39,829 bases of DNA from Candidatus Burarchaeum sp. (lineage in GTDB: Archaea > Micrarchaeota > Micrarchaeia > Burarchaeales > Burarchaeaceae): assembly GCF_030646255.1 (NCBI RefSeq), contig NZ_JAUSNF010000023.1:1-39829 (forward strand). The letters are read 5' to 3'. Below, one piece after another: positions 1 to 9,911 of the stretch. Position numbers and translations under genes: made by a program. The notes beneath the pieces are model-generated. The model was not told the origin of the DNA. It did no database searches and saw only the letters and a program-made list of their open reading frames with translations. Position 1 is the stretch's first letter; the number at the start of each line of letters is the position of its first letter.

Positions 1-1573
1 TAGTTTCCTCGGGGCTCATGCCCGTGTGCAGGTTCAGCTCCTCCATAATCCTAAGCGGCTCGCGCACCTTATTGAACTCGTCATTGCGCGGCTTCCACTT
101 GTAAATCGTGTTCAGCGCCAGCATGTCCGAAGTATAAACGACCTCGCTCACCTCGTAAGTCCTCCTTATGCCCTTGCGCCTGTCCCTGTACTGCACGAGC
201 AGCAGGTTCAGCGAGCTGAGCTCGCTCGAGGGCATGTCGAAAGGCAGGTTCTGCAGCCTGCGCAGCATCTGCGCGCCAGTGTCAGCGTGAATTGTGGAAT
301 AGACTGCATGGCCCGTGTGCATGGCCTCGAACAGGACCTCGGCCTCGCGCTTCTTCCGTATCTCGCCCACTATGATGCGGTCGGGCCGCATGCGCAGGGC
401 CGAGACCATGAGGTCGAGCATGTCTATCTCTCCCTTGCCCTCGGGATTCGGGTTGCGCGTGAGCATGCCCACCCAGTTCCACTTCATGTAGCTCGGGAAG
501 TTCAGCTCGCGCGTGTCCTCAATTGTAATTGTCCTGTTTGACGGCGGGATGAGTGCGCACAAAGTGTTCAGCAGACTGGTCTTGCCGCTCGCAGTCCCGC
601 CCACCACAATGATATTCATCTCGTACTGCACGCACGTCCAGATGAATGCAGCCATCTCGCTCGTGAGCGTTCCCAGCTTTATGAAATCTATAATGGTCCA
701 GGGGTCCCGCGCAAATCTCCTGATCGTAATCGTGTTGCCTTCGGTCGTGAGCGGAAAAAGCGTAGCATTCACGCGGTCTCCGCTGGGCAGGTGCGCGTCC
801 ATCAGGGGCGTGAGCATCGTGATGTTCCTGCCGCTACGCCTGCCAATCTGCGCCGAGTAATTGTAAATCTCATCCTCACTTTCAAGCATGATATTGGTCT
901 TGAGCCACCCGTATTTACGATGATAGACTGAGAGCGGCACCTGGCTGTTGTTCACTGCAATTTCTTCGAGCATGTCATCGCTCATAAGCAATTCAATGTC
1001 GCCCAGCCCATACATGTTCTGCAGAAGCAGGCCGCTCAGCTGCTTCAGCTCGTTGTCAGTCAGGCCTGGCAGTTCACTCAGCCTCTCCTCTGCAGCCTTC
1101 CTGAATTTCGCCGCAAGCTCCTCGCCTTTGCGCGAGTCCACCATCTCCTCGACTGCCACGGGCACAGTGCGCGCAAGCTCCTCGCTCACGCAGCCCAGAT
1201 ATGCTTGAGTGTAAGGCCCGACATCAGGTTTCTCAATCTCGTAAATCGGCCTGCTCTCGCTGTCCACGTCGAGAATCGAAACTTTCGCATCAACGTCATG
1301 GGTGCTCAGCGAGTAGGCATCCATTACCTTGCCCTTCATCCGCTCTTCCCTTCTTTCCTTGCGCACTGCCTTGAGCACGAGCACGGCTGCGGAGAGCATG
1401 TTCACGGGATACTCGAGCTCAAGCAGCTTCGCAGGGCCGAGCTCCTTTGCAATCGCCTCTATCTCGGCGGCCTTCAGCCTCGCGCCAGCCGCAACTTTTT
1501 CAAGAGGCGCCTTCATGCCGGGCTGTCTCTCCAAGAATTCGCAGACCTCGTCCACCTTGGTCCTTATACGCAT
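1..1573 (-). CDS. Type II/IV secretion system ATPase, VirB11/FlaI-type (C-terminus beyond window)
   Basis: The protein reads without a stop from an ATG at 1573 to the window edge, about 524 residues. It is a cytoplasmic hexameric ATPase of the archaeal GspE/VirB11/FlaI superfamily, which powers pilus or archaellum assembly or secretion. Seen: an N-terminal alpha/beta domain, Walker A GGTASGKTS near residues 324-332, an acidic stretch IEDTRELNFP, RPDRIIVGEIR near 395, and a histidine-box segment STIHADT near 420. An A/T-rich TATA-like stretch about 25 bases before the ATG suggests a leaderless start. No membrane (TadC/FlaJ) partner is visible; it may lie past the edge. Which appendage it serves cannot be told. 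Confidence 0.9.
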   Translation of the reverse strand, partial: MRIRTKVDEVCEFLERQPGMKAPLEKVAAGARLKAAEIEAIAKELGPAKLLELEYPVNMLSAAVLVLKAVRKERREERMKGKVMDAYSLSTHDVDAKVSILDVDSESRPIYEIEKPDVGPYTQAYLGCVSEELARTVPVAVEEMVDSRKGEELAAKFRKAAEERLSELPGLTDNELKQLSGLLLQNMYGLGDIELLMSDDMLEEIAVNNSQVPLSVYHRKYGWLKTNIMLESEDEIYNYSAQIGRRSGRNITMLTPLMDAHLPSGDRVNATLFPLTTEGNTITIRRFARDPWTIIDFIKLGTLTSEMAAFIWTCVQYEMNIIVVGGTASGKTSLLNTLCALIPPSNRTITIEDTRELNFPSYMKWNWVGMLTRNPNPEGKGEIDMLDLMVSALRMRPDRIIVGEIRKKREAEVLFEAMHTGHAVYSTIHADTGAQMLRRLQNLPFDMPSSELSSLNLLLVQYRDRRKGIRRTYEVSEVVYTSDMLALNTIYKWKPRNDEFNKVREPLRIMEELNLHTGMSPEET

Positions 1574-1633
1574 GCGGGTGCATCGGGAGGGGAGAATAAA
1601 AAGATTGCGCCCCTCTTCCCTTCCTTCCGCACC

Positions 1634-2923
<1,290 letters not shown>

Positions 2924-2934
2924 TCAAACAACAG

Positions 2935-3600
2935 TCACTCAATAGTCTCCAAAAACTTCCTCGCAATCGTGCTCACATCCTCATCATCGCGCATGCCTGC
3001 CCATGGGTCATCGCGGCCCACCAAATTCACAACCACGATGCTCGCGCCGTTAAATATGGCGCTCCGCGCCCCCTTCAAATCCACTCCGCCCGCGGCTGAA
3101 ATAAGCACGTCGAACTTGCTCTTAACCCTTTTCACGTGCACGTACTTTATCATCTTCCCCCTGCTCGTCTCTTCATCCCTGCCCTTATGCAGCACCACGA
3201 CCGAAGGCGGCTTCTTCAGGTCCATGAGCACGCGCAGCGGGTCCCCGACCCCGAGCATGTCTATCATCGAGTCCATGCCCAGCTCGCTGCATTTTTTTAT
3301 GAAGATGTCGATTGTTTCGGTGGGCGCGTCTCCCAGCACGGTCGCGGCAGTCGCGCCGGCGCTCCGTGCAATCATCACCTCATCTTCCGCGCCATCGGCA
3401 GTCTTCAAATCAGCCACAACCTTGCCGCCCCACATGGAGGAAATTGTGCGTACGCCTGCCATGCCCTCGCGCTTTATGAACGGAGTGCCTGCCTCTATGA
3501 GTATGCGGTCGCTGCGCGGTATGCGCGGCAGGACGTTGCGGACCTGCCCGACATCTCCGTTGAACGCTATCTGGAGATAGCGCAGCTTGGATTCAAGCAC
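2935..3600 (-). CDS. 3-hexulose-6-phosphate synthase-like protein (OMP decarboxylase superfamily)
   Basis: A 221-residue TIM-barrel protein of the orotidine-phosphate decarboxylase/HUMPS superfamily. The opening YLQIAFN and the motif VVADLKTADGAEDEV give the family's D-x-K-x-x-D active-site pattern. AAGGVDLKGA and IVVVNLVGRDDPW fit the C-terminal phosphate-binding loops. In archaea such enzymes often run the ribulose monophosphate pathway backwards, making ribulose 5-phosphate from hexulose 6-phosphate to supply pentose. A second family member at 24641 is a clear PyrF, so this copy is unlikely to be the decarboxylase of pyrimidine synthesis. The start is GTG at 3600. The gene lies 21 bases after the SPFH gene. 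The exact substrate is uncertain. Confidence 0.75.
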   Translation of the reverse strand: MLESKLRYLQIAFNGDVGQVRNVLPRIPRSDRILIEAGTPFIKREGMAGVRTISSMWGGKVVADLKTADGAEDEVMIARSAGATAATVLGDAPTETIDIFIKKCSELGMDSMIDMLGVGDPLRVLMDLKKPPSVVVLHKGRDEETSRGKMIKYVHVKRVKSKFDVLISAAGGVDLKGARSAIFNGASIVVVNLVGRDDPWAGMRDDEDVSTIARKFLETIE

Positions 3601-3621
3601 TCAATCAACCTTCTGCCCCTC

Positions 3622-4404
3622 CTATTTCTCCTTGCCCACGAACTTCTTGGCAAGGCCCATCAGGTCAGAGGGCAGGAACAGCACGATCTTCTCAGACGGG
3701 TCGGCTGCAATGTCCCTGATTGTCTGCAGTGTCCTGAGGTGCAGCGCGCCCTCGCTCTTTGACAGGTTTGCAGCCGCCTTCATCAGGTTCTCCGATGCGC
3801 TCAGCTCTCCCTGCGATGCAATGATTATGGCGCGCCTCTCCCTCTCGGCCTCGGCCTGCTTTGCCATGGCCCTCTTCATCTCGGCCGGCAGCTCGATTTC
3901 CTGAATCTTGATGGATATGATGTCAACGCCCCATCCGCCAGTCTCGGCATCGACTATTTTCTTGATGTCATTCGCAATTTGCTCGCGCTGCGTGAGCACG
4001 CCGTCCAGCTCGCTGTTGCCAACGACATCGCGGAGCGCGGCCTGGGTGTACTGCCTCACGGCATACGCGTAATCCTCTATCTTCAGTATCGCATCCTCGG
4101 GCTTCTCGACCTTGAAGTACACGACGGTGTTCGCAAGTATTGGTATGTTGTCCCTTGTGATGATTTCCTGCTTCGGTATGTCTACGGTCTTTATCCTCAT
4201 GTCCACCTTGCGTAGTTCCTGTATTAGTGGGATGATGACCGTAAGGCCCGGCTGCCTTTCTCCAGTATATTTACCAAGCGTGAATGTGAGCCCGCGCTCG
4301 TACTGGTATATTACTCTTACGCCTGATAAAACCAACAGAAGAACCGGAAGCAGGAAAATCACGAACGAGACAAACAAAAATCCGCCGATAATATCCCAGA
4401 CCAT
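3622..4404 (-). CDS. SPFH/stomatin-family membrane protein (slipin)
   Basis: A 260-residue protein with one N-terminal membrane segment (about residues 5-28) followed by the SPFH domain: VIYQYERGLTFTLGKY, PLIQELRKVDMRIKTVDIP, and the stomatin-like run LRDVVGNSELDGVLTQREQI. A charged helix (EMKRAMAKQAEAERERRA) and a C-terminal tail follow. These proteins form large membrane-bound oligomers that organise lipid domains and often pair with an NfeD-type partner. No NfeD is seen here; the upstream neighbour at 4447 is an unrelated-looking membrane protein. A TATA-like TTATATAAT lies on the minus strand about 35 bases before the start, so the gene may have its own promoter. Confidence 0.93.
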   Translation of the reverse strand: MVWDIIGGFLFVSFVIFLLPVLLLVLSGVRVIYQYERGLTFTLGKYTGERQPGLTVIIPLIQELRKVDMRIKTVDIPKQEIITRDNIPILANTVVYFKVEKPEDAILKIEDYAYAVRQYTQAALRDVVGNSELDGVLTQREQIANDIKKIVDAETGGWGVDIISIKIQEIELPAEMKRAMAKQAEAERERRAIIIASQGELSASENLMKAAANLSKSEGALHLRTLQTIRDIAADPSEKIVLFLPSDLMGLAKKFVGKEK

Positions 4405-4419
4405 ATTCTCACCCGACGG

Positions 4420-4441
4420 GGAATGGTGCGGGAAATTATAT
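4420..4441 (-). promoter_or_regulatory. Promoter region of the SPFH gene containing a GGAATGGTGC motif
   Basis: On the minus strand CTTATATAAT (near 4433-4442) is a TATA-like box about 35 bases before the SPFH start. Between it and the gene the plus strand carries GGAATGGTGC (4420-4429), the same ten bases found in three hairpin arrays elsewhere in the window (10531, 13690, 26282). Here the flanking pairing is weak, so this may be a partial copy or chance. Confidence 0.4.
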
Positions 4442-4446
4442 AAGGC

Positions 4447-5199
4447 TTAGCGGCTGCCGGCCCGCTTCAGCGCTGAGAAGAAGTCTGCGATGGCCTGAAT
4501 ATCGGATTCTTCGAGTTCGTTCATGTAAATGCCAAAGATGGGCGAAGGCATTCGCAATACCGCTCCAACTATGCCATTGCTTCCCGGATGATCTGCTTGT
4601 CTGAAAACTCTCCGCAATTCAGAATAAGACCCAATAGTTAACGGCCCAATCTCTGTTATTTTATTCTCCCCATTTGTCGGATCCCAGCATGCAGACTCTA
4701 TCCAACGTATCATCCCCGTTTCGAAAAGTCTACGGGCTGCATTTACTGCTTCCTCAGAATCCAACAAAGACGTTCCCGGCTGCACGTTCTTTTCGCTGAG
4801 CTTCTGCAAAGAATTTATGCAAAACGTGTGCGGATAATTGATATCAGCGGCCATCCAATACACTTTGGTCGTATTCGATATCGTAAATTTTGCCATCACA
4901 TTAGACGACCCTGCTCTGAGTTCCATATTACTTATTCTCCGTACCCATTGCTTACCCCGCCTCTCAAAATGGAGCTCCTGCAGGTTTCTATCAAAATTTC
5001 TCCCGACAATATCAAATATCATAAGGCCTAAAAATAGGACAACTCCAATAAAAATAATTCCCGCAAAAATCAAATATATCGGCGATAAAAACTGAATACT
5101 GCGCCTGCCCATGATAATGAACATCAGAAGTGGTGACAAGATTACAATAAATATCGAAACGGTTTTGATGACCTGTAAGATATCTATCCTTCGCTTCAT
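4447..5199 (-). CDS. Hypothetical membrane protein, two N-terminal TM segments
   Basis: I do not recognise this 250-residue protein. It begins with two strongly hydrophobic segments (about residues 10-30 and 34-66, VSIFIVILSPLLMFIIMG and IYLIFAGIIFIGVVLFLGLM). A soluble part of about 180 residues follows with no obvious catalytic motif, ending in a helix (IQAIADFFSALKRAG). Base composition is clearly A/T-richer than the flanking genes, which suggests fast evolution or a separate origin. It starts 3 bases after the translin stop, so the two are surely co-transcribed. The soluble part could face either side of the membrane. Confidence 0.7.
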   Translation of the reverse strand: MKRRIDILQVIKTVSIFIVILSPLLMFIIMGRRSIQFLSPIYLIFAGIIFIGVVLFLGLMIFDIVGRNFDRNLQELHFERRGKQWVRRISNMELRAGSSNVMAKFTISNTTKVYWMAADINYPHTFCINSLQKLSEKNVQPGTSLLDSEEAVNAARRLFETGMIRWIESACWDPTNGENKITEIGPLTIGSYSELRRVFRQADHPGSNGIVGAVLRMPSPIFGIYMNELEESDIQAIADFFSALKRAGSR

Positions 5200-5202
5200 G
5201 TC

Positions 5203-5763
5203 CTACCTCAATAGTTCGCTCCTTGCCTGCTCCACCTGCATCCTCGCCACGTCCTGCTTGCGCCTGAAGTTCGGCAGCAGCGAGTTGGAGAAGCGCAGCG
5301 GCAGCATGCTCTCGTAAATGTGGTTCATCTGCTCGAAGAACTTCTTGGCTTCATTCTTCTTGCCCCGCTTCAGCGCCTCGAGCATCTCGCGCCTGAGCTC
5401 GCCCACGACATCGCACAGGCCTGTCAAATAGACTGCAAACGGAACCTCGAGCTTCTTGTAAGTCGGGAGCTTGCCCCCCGACACGAGCGCATCCAGCACC
5501 TTGACCTCGACATACTCCTGCAGCGACTGCGAGCTTATGTGCTCGAAATTCTTCTCTATGGATTTGACCTTCGCAACAAATGCATCCGCATTCGCTATGT
5601 GCTCCTTCGCAACCTTCATCTCGCGCGCATGTATTGCCTTAATCGCATTGGCGCACTCGCGCACAAGCTCGCGCGTAAGCTTCAGCAATTCATCCTGCTT
5701 CAGCTCGCGGCCCTTCAGCTCCTTGACCATCTCGCCTATGCTTTCCTCTAGTTCGCTGCCCAT
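5203..5763 (-). CDS. Translin family protein
   Basis: An all-helical 186-residue protein matching archaeal translin, an oligomeric single-stranded nucleic-acid-binding ring. The C-terminal half is diagnostic: YLTGLCDVVGELRREMLEAL, then IYESMLPLRFSNSLLPNFRRKQDVARM. Eukaryotic translin works with TRAX in RNA processing; the archaeal role is not settled. The start at 5763 gives full length, but a TATA-like TTTATAAA on this strand lies only about 10 bases upstream, so translation may really begin at the second Met (5730). The gene diverges from pyrH across 72 bases and heads the minus-strand run down to serS. Confidence 0.88.
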   Translation of the reverse strand: MGSELEESIGEMVKELKGRELKQDELLKLTRELVRECANAIKAIHAREMKVAKEHIANADAFVAKVKSIEKNFEHISSQSLQEYVEVKVLDALVSGGKLPTYKKLEVPFAVYLTGLCDVVGELRREMLEALKRGKKNEAKKFFEQMNHIYESMLPLRFSNSLLPNFRRKQDVARMQVEQARSELLR

Positions 5764-5770
5764 GTTTAGG

Positions 5771-5830
5771 GTTTATAAAGTCTAAGCATTATTAATCTTC
5801 CAGGTGGAGTTGGCTTCAGCATAAGGTGAT
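5771..5830 (+). promoter_or_regulatory. Promoter and ribosome binding site of pyrH
   Basis: TTTATAAAG at 5772-5780 is a good archaeal TATA box. A transcript would start near 5800-5805. AGGTGAT at 5824-5830 is a strong Shine-Dalgarno sequence five bases before the pyrH ATG at 5836 and fixes that start. The TATA box is close to symmetrical and could also serve the divergent translin gene. Confidence 0.7.
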
Positions 5831-5835
5831 TTTGC

Positions 5836-6516
5836 ATGATAGTTCTCTCAATAGGCGGCTCGCTAATCAATCCGGGCGAACCCGACGTTGTTTACCTGCA
5901 GAAGATATCTGAAGTGCTGCGGCACAACAGGCCTTTGGGCATAATCGCAGTCACCGGCGGCGGCAAGCCCGCGCGCACTGCTGCCGAGGCAGTCAGGAAG
6001 CTCGGGGGCAACGAGTTCAGGGCCGACGAGGCTGCAATCCTTTCAACCAGGCAGAACGCACATTTGCTCACGGCAGCCATAGGCAGGAAAGACGGGCATG
6101 TCGTGGTGCCGCAGGACTTTGACGAGGCTGCGCGTTCATCGCTGAGCGGCCGCATAGTTGTGATGGGCGGCACGATTCCTGGCTTGACAACTGATGCAGA
6201 TGCTGCTCTAATCGCGGAAAAATTGAATGCCGAGCGCATAATCAACCTGAGCAACGTGGACGGCATCTACGACAGCGACCCGCGCATTAACAAGAAGGCG
6301 AAGAAGTTCAAGCAGATGCCTTTCTCCCAGCTTGTTTCGCTTGCACTGAGGAGCGACGAGCGCACTGCGGGCACGCACTTCATCTTCGACATGTTCGCGT
6401 GCAAGATAATCGCGCGCGCACGCATCGAGACCCACTTCGTTGATGGCAGGAACCTGATTGACGTGGAGAACGCGATGCGCGGAAAGCCGCACGGCGGGAC
6501 TGTCGTTAAGGGCTGA
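5836..6516 (+). CDS. pyrH: Uridylate (UMP) kinase, archaeal type
   Basis: An amino-acid-kinase-fold enzyme that phosphorylates UMP to UDP. Seen: the N-terminal glycine loop IGGSLIN, VTGGGKPAR near residue 38, MGGTIPGLTTDADAALIAE near 108-126 (UMP-binding and allosteric region), and NLSNVDGIYDSDPR near 138-152, the ATP-site signature. The length, 226 residues, is usual for archaeal PyrH. The start is fixed by AGGTGAT five bases upstream. It stands alone on the plus strand. It fits with pyrF and pyrE at 24641-26157, so the cell probably makes its own pyrimidines. Confidence 0.95.
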   Translation: MIVLSIGGSLINPGEPDVVYLQKISEVLRHNRPLGIIAVTGGGKPARTAAEAVRKLGGNEFRADEAAILSTRQNAHLLTAAIGRKDGHVVVPQDFDEAARSSLSGRIVVMGGTIPGLTTDADAALIAEKLNAERIINLSNVDGIYDSDPRINKKAKKFKQMPFSQLVSLALRSDERTAGTHFIFDMFACKIIARARIETHFVDGRNLIDVENAMRGKPHGGTVVKG

Positions 6517-6618
6517 AGCGCAGCCGCGTCGGATCGTAGTTAAGAGCTGAGTCAGTTCAATCTTCCCACTTCAGCTTCCAAAACGCCCGCTAATTCCATC
6601 CGCGTCCATCGCTGTTTT

Positions 6619-7683
6619 TCAATTCACAGAACTCTTGCCCTGGTCGAAAAGCGCATTGGCAATTCCGTTCAATATGTCGGCTGCCCTGTACACTTTCGCA
6701 TACACTACCTGGTCCAGCGTCTCGGCATTTTTGTATAATTCCCACAATCTAGCAGCTATCGGATCATCTGCGCCATTCACCGCGGCCTCCACCTTGCTTT
6801 TCACTGCCTCATATGCTTTATTCACTTCTTCCGCATCATTCGAAATGAATTTATCCGGAACTGAGGCTTCGCCGTGATACTCCTCAACAATCGCGCTTCC
6901 TGCCCGTTGTTCCTTCCCGTCATAAAACTCCAGGTTCATAATCTCTTTCTGCTCCTCTTCGGTATATGGCCCCAGGCGTTCGAGAAGCATGGTCAATATG
7001 TTGCTCCTGAGCCTCTCGAGCCTAGTCCCGAGCGCACCGTAGTTTTCCTCTATTTCCTGTATTTCCATCAGCACGTCAATCTCGTGCTTGGCAGCTTTAA
7101 CTTGCGCCTCCTTATCTTCCAGCCTCGCCATTACACCCAAATAACTGCGATCAAGTTTCTTGTCCGCGTTTGCCATGTTTTTCAGCCCTTTCGCGAGGTC
7201 GCGCATAAATTTAGTAGCCACGGAGTCACTATTCTCCAACGAGGCCGGCAACTCACTGTTGCACACGATATGCACGAATTCGCAATACTCCACCAGCTTC
7301 GTAAACGCTGCAAGCGCATTCGGTGCAGCCTTATCGAAGCTTGAACATAGTTCAGCCTGTTTTTCATAATCCCTGAGCATCGTTTTCAGCGTTTCCTCAG
7401 TATGCGCAATTCCCATCCATCTAAGAACTTCCACTATGGCCTCAAGCGATGGCCGTTTTTCGTTTTCCAGCAATTGCTTCCATTTCTTGACCTGCCAATG
7501 CGCGACATCCATGATGCTGCCTTTCAGGGTACGAATGCTTTCCGTTCTTTCATACATCCGTGCAAGTGTCTCTTCGATATGTTTCGCGATATTGGGCTTT
7601 GGCTGCTTGCTCATATCTTGCCCATGGTCTCCGCCCCCCATTTCTTTGGCTGCAAAATATCTCTGCATTAGGTAGCCGCCCAT
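6619..7683 (-). CDS. Hypothetical helical protein, 354 aa
   Basis: Not recognised. The protein is almost wholly helical and charged, with likely coiled coils about residues 170-230 (MARLEDKEAQVKAAKHEID). It has no membrane segment or signal peptide. A stretch near residues 30-95 (HWQVKKWKQLLENEKRPSL, then EAIVEVLRWMGIAHTEETL) looks like a small helix-turn-helix-type domain. The start at 7683 is supported by GGTGAT six bases upstream, so the odd glycine-rich opening is probably real. Base composition is A/T-richer than the neighbours. It is transcribed away from the helicase gene. Confidence 0.65.
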   Translation of the reverse strand: MGGYLMQRYFAAKEMGGGDHGQDMSKQPKPNIAKHIEETLARMYERTESIRTLKGSIMDVAHWQVKKWKQLLENEKRPSLEAIVEVLRWMGIAHTEETLKTMLRDYEKQAELCSSFDKAAPNALAAFTKLVEYCEFVHIVCNSELPASLENSDSVATKFMRDLAKGLKNMANADKKLDRSYLGVMARLEDKEAQVKAAKHEIDVLMEIQEIEENYGALGTRLERLRSNILTMLLERLGPYTEEEQKEIMNLEFYDGKEQRAGSAIVEEYHGEASVPDKFISNDAEEVNKAYEAVKSKVEAAVNGADDPIAARLWELYKNAETLDQVVYAKVYRAADILNGIANALFDQGKSSVN

Positions 7684-7746
7684 AATCGCATCACCACCTA
7701 TTTTTCCTCATTTCAGGCTTTTAATGGTTCTGTCAAATCTCTTCCC

Positions 7747-9897
7747 ATGCACGAATCAGAAGTGCCGAAGGTGCAGCTCTTCATCGAAAAGTCGAGCCCC
7801 GCGAAATACGGCGAGCTGGAGCTTGCGCCCGAGCTGAAGGGCGTGCTCGAGGCGCGGGGCATTGCAAAGCTCTACAAGCATCAAGCTGACGCAATTGAGC
7901 TTGTGCGGCAAGGCAGGAACATAGTCATACGCGCGCCCACTGCGAGCGGCAAGAGCGAGATTTACCTGGTGCCGCTTGCGGAAGCGAGCTTGGCGGGAAA
8001 GCGCTCGCTCATCATCTATCCAACCAAGGCGCTCTCGCGCGACCAGCTCGAAAGGTTCAACGAGTTCGCAATGCTCGGAGTGCGCACCGCGGTCTACGAT
8101 GGCGACACGCCCCAGCATGAGCGCGAGAAGGTGCGCACGCGCATGCCGCACAACATCATCACGAACATGGATATGCTGCACCACATGCTTCTCAACGAGC
8201 GGAAGTTCGTCGAGTTCTGGAAGTCGCTCAGGTTCGTAGTTGTAGATGAGATACACACTTACAGCGGCTCCTTCGGCTCGCACGCGTGCAATGTCCTACG
8301 AAGGCTGAAGCGCGTGTGCGCCAAGCATCGCTCCGCACTCCAGTTCATCTTCTGCTCAGCCACCATAGCAAATGCGCGCGAGTTCGCCGAGCTGCTGGGC
8401 GAGGAAAAGTTTGAGCTGGTGGACGCTGAATCTGCGCCCAAGCCCGAGATAAACCACAAGATTCTCGTGCCCGAGGACAGCTACACTGTGGCGAGCCTTG
8501 AGGAAACTAGACTGCTGCTTGAGAAAACGGCGCGCAATGTGCTGGTGTTCGGCAACAGCCATAATGTAGTAGAGCGGCTCGGCATCCTGGCGCACGAGAA
8601 GCGCGTGAATCTGAAGGCTTACAGAGCGGGACTCTCGTACGAGACGCGGCGCGAGCTTGAGAATCAATTCAAGGCTGGAAAGATTCGCGCCCTCGCAGCT
8701 ACGAGCGCACTTGAGCTGGGTGTTGACATTGGCAATGTGGATGCAGTAGTGCTGTGCGGCTTCCCTGGCACCATTACGCGCGTGCGGCAGAGAATCGGAA
8801 GGGCGGGCAGGAGAACGGGCAAGGCAGATGCCATATTCGTGGCGCGCGACTCGCCTCTCGACATCTGGTATGCCGAGCACCCTGAGAAATATTTGCGCGG
8901 CGAGCCTGAGCACTGCTACCTGAACGGAGACAATGAGGGTGCGCTGCGCGTGCACGTGCTTGCCATGGCCAAGGACTGGCCGCTGGCTGAGAAGGAATTG
9001 GCAAGCGATGCGCAGCGCGCAGTTTTCGAGCAGCTCAAAAAAGAAACTTTACTCAAGCCCTTTGCCGGCCATTTCGTGCCCTCGCCCGCGGGCCTGAAGC
9101 TCATACGCGAGGCCAGCATGCGCGGCATGGGCGAGGGCGTCAGGATTTACTCAGTCGATGACGAAAACAAGCAGACTTACATTGGCGATCACGACCGCTT
9201 CCGCGCCATCACGGAGCTTTTCGAGGGCGCCATCTATTTGCACGGAGGCCAGAAGTACGGGAGCGAGGCGCTTGACCTGGATAAAGGCATTGCGCGCGTG
9301 AGGAAGCTACCATTTGAGACGCACGAGTACACGAGCGCGCTGCGCGAGCGCGATGCGAAAGTGGTCGAGGAGCTCGACGAGCGAAGAATACCCCGCATAA
9401 CCCTGCACTACGGGCGGGTGCACATAGTGGACGCGGTGCACGGCTATTTGGTGAAAGACTACATGCGCGATGCGGTGGTGGACAAGCACGAGCTGCCCGA
9501 GCCGCTCGTGAATGAGTTCGACACCTATGCCGTGTGGGCCGAGTTCGACGAGGAGATTGCGCGCGGCATGAAGGAATTCGCGGATGGCCTGCACGCTGTA
9601 GAGCACATCTCAATCGCAATGATACCTGCGCTCACGGGCGCAGACTCCGCGGAGCTCGGAGGCATCTCCTATCCCGACGGCACGATGTTCATCTATGACG
9701 GCGTGCCCATGGGCTCGGGCCTTGCGCGCGTGGTCTATGAGAATTTCGAGAGCATACTGAAGATGGCCGGCGAAAGGCTGGCTGCCTGCACCTGCGCCAA
9801 GGGTTGCCCGAAATGCATACTCGACCCGCAGTGCGGGAACAACAACTATCATCTGAGCAAGAAGGGCGGACTCGAGATATTCAGCCGCATCGAATAG
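7747..9897 (+). CDS. DExH-box helicase with C-terminal DUF1998-type cysteine cluster (MrfA/YprA/Hrq1-like)
   Basis: A 716-residue superfamily 2 helicase. Seen: Walker A APTASGKSE near residues 62-70, DEIH near 166, SAT near 203, and motif VI RQRIGRAGRR near 347-356. After the helicase core comes a long domain ending in a cysteine group near residues 681-698 (ACTCAKGCPKCILDPQCGNN), which matches the DUF1998 zinc site. Bacterial MrfA (YprA) and fungal Hrq1 share this layout; they unwind DNA 3' to 5' and repair interstrand crosslinks such as those from mitomycin C. A DNA-repair role here is inference from the family. A partner exonuclease (MrfB) is not visible nearby. Confidence 0.9.
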   Translation: MHESEVPKVQLFIEKSSPAKYGELELAPELKGVLEARGIAKLYKHQADAIELVRQGRNIVIRAPTASGKSEIYLVPLAEASLAGKRSLIIYPTKALSRDQLERFNEFAMLGVRTAVYDGDTPQHEREKVRTRMPHNIITNMDMLHHMLLNERKFVEFWKSLRFVVVDEIHTYSGSFGSHACNVLRRLKRVCAKHRSALQFIFCSATIANAREFAELLGEEKFELVDAESAPKPEINHKILVPEDSYTVASLEETRLLLEKTARNVLVFGNSHNVVERLGILAHEKRVNLKAYRAGLSYETRRELENQFKAGKIRALAATSALELGVDIGNVDAVVLCGFPGTITRVRQRIGRAGRRTGKADAIFVARDSPLDIWYAEHPEKYLRGEPEHCYLNGDNEGALRVHVLAMAKDWPLAEKELASDAQRAVFEQLKKETLLKPFAGHFVPSPAGLKLIREASMRGMGEGVRIYSVDDENKQTYIGDHDRFRAITELFEGAIYLHGGQKYGSEALDLDKGIARVRKLPFETHEYTSALRERDAKVVEELDERRIPRITLHYGRVHIVDAVHGYLVKDYMRDAVVDKHELPEPLVNEFDTYAVWAEFDEEIARGMKEFADGLHAVEHISIAMIPALTGADSAELGGISYPDGTMFIYDGVPMGSGLARVVYENFESILKMAGERLAACTCAKGCPKCILDPQCGNNNYHLSKKGGLEIFSRIE

Positions 9898-9911
9898 CTG
9901 CACAGCCAAAA

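Noticed and set aside
3622-5199. NfeD-type partner for the SPFH protein
   Set aside because: The adjacent membrane protein has no NfeD-like OB domain pattern and precedes instead of following in the usual arrangement.
6517-6618. Possible small gene between pyrH and the next gene
   Set aside because: No start with a ribosome site and no protein-like frame.
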